Assembly (NCBI RefSeq): GCF_042242105.1 | Contig: NC_092029.1 | Coordinates: forward strand, 22,240,885-22,304,884 | From: Pempheris klunzingeri | Taxonomy: Eukaryota; Chordata; Actinopteri; Acropomatiformes; Pempheridae | DNA: 64,000 nucleotides | Direction: 5' to 3' | Shown: positions 63,604-64,000 of the stretch, piece by piece | Position numbering within the stretch: position 1 is the stretch's first letter | Layout: each line of letters starts with the position of its first letter | Notes under the pieces: generated by a model | What the model was told of the DNA's origin: nothing | Seen by the model: only the letters and a program-made list of their open reading frames with translations | Databases searched by the model: none | Translations under genes and position numbers: made by a program

Positions 63604-64000
63604 ATTTGATCAGATATGATAAAGCACTGTATCACACACTGGACTCCTAAACTTTGTTGAAAATGGACCCACTCTGAACACGAGCCGGCTCTCCTGTTTC
63701 ACCCCATGGTGAAAAAGCTCCGAGGCTGACAGTGGAGAGATGATACCTCGTTCCAAACCTCAGCCTGTGATTACAGTTTTTGATGATTATAGTTTTCAGT
63801 CGAGTTAGAGCCTCACCACACTGTGACTGCAGGGGCGTTGTACAGCCAGAGCAGCCAGGATCTGTCCTGCGCTGGAGTCCAGGAGGACACCCTGTTTTTC
63901 ATCACCTTTCTTCTGAAGAGCAACCCATGGAATGAGGCTAAAATGGCTCTCTGCTGACGCCACAGTTCCTGTTCACTCCAACAGACAGAATCATGGACGC

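Larger units (their letters stand above)
40387..64000. other. Gene desert downstream of gja1
   Basis: Every open frame longer than about 60 codons was considered on both strands. None showed a known protein family with matching splice sites, other than mobile-element remnants. The region is AT-rich, with scattered satellites and decayed LINEs listed separately. Between them (40.4-42.1, 43.0-44.3, 45.0-46.2, 48.0-49.7, 51.2-53.6, 55.1-56.5, 57.7-60.7 and 61.1-62.8 kb) I see no feature. Long-range regulatory elements of gja1 may lie here but cannot be recognised from one sequence. Confidence 0.6.

Overview
The window is vertebrate nuclear DNA and almost certainly comes from a teleost fish. Its genes are split into many small exons with GT/AG boundaries. 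It is rich in (CA)n and (CAGA)n arrays and in fish-type LINE tails. The gene order cep85l - mcm9 - two short connexins - gja1 also fits a teleost; in human (from memory) CEP85L and MCM9 are neighbours but GJA1 lies megabases away. Species cannot be assigned.

Layout. (1) 1-7003, minus strand: the 5' two thirds of cep85l, a centrosomal coiled-coil gene. I reconstructed nine phase-compatible coding exons, including a 49-base first exon in a GC-rich island. (2) 7.5-9.8 kb: intergenic, mostly minisatellite. (3) About 9.82-26.3 kb, plus strand: mcm9, a DNA helicase of homologous recombination. It has a non-coding first exon and 14 coding exons giving 1298 codons, all joined in frame. Its introns hold a LINE with perfect 13-bp target duplications, a 550-bp CAGA-type minisatellite and a second LINE tail. 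(4) 26.5-31.05 kb: two single-coding-exon connexins in divergent orientation. Both have non-canonical cysteine patterns in the second extracellular loop. (5) 31.8-32.4 kb: an L1-type insertion with a 17-bp target duplication. (6) 34.2-40.4 kb, plus strand: gja1 (connexin 43), with a TATA box, a non-coding exon 1, a 2.4-kb intron and one coding exon of 388 codons. (7) 40.4-64 kb: a gene desert in which I recognise only decayed L2-type LINEs, one intact-ended non-autonomous hAT element, a nested short element, satellites and two strong hairpins.

How the genes relate. The three connexins look like a local tandem family: similar N-termini, a non-coding first exon and a coding exon 2 each. Cep85l and mcm9 are head to head but about 2.8 kb apart, so a shared promoter is not obvious. 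Mcm9 and the first connexin are tail to tail, with candidate polyadenylation signals only about 0.25-0.5 kb apart.

I found no convincing new multi-gene system. The most unusual items are the two connexins with altered docking-loop cysteines, the (TG)n tract used as the acceptor region of mcm9 coding exon 2, and the satellite and hairpin block just upstream of the gja1 promoter. All splice sites and family calls come from reading the sequence and remembered homologues; no search was run.
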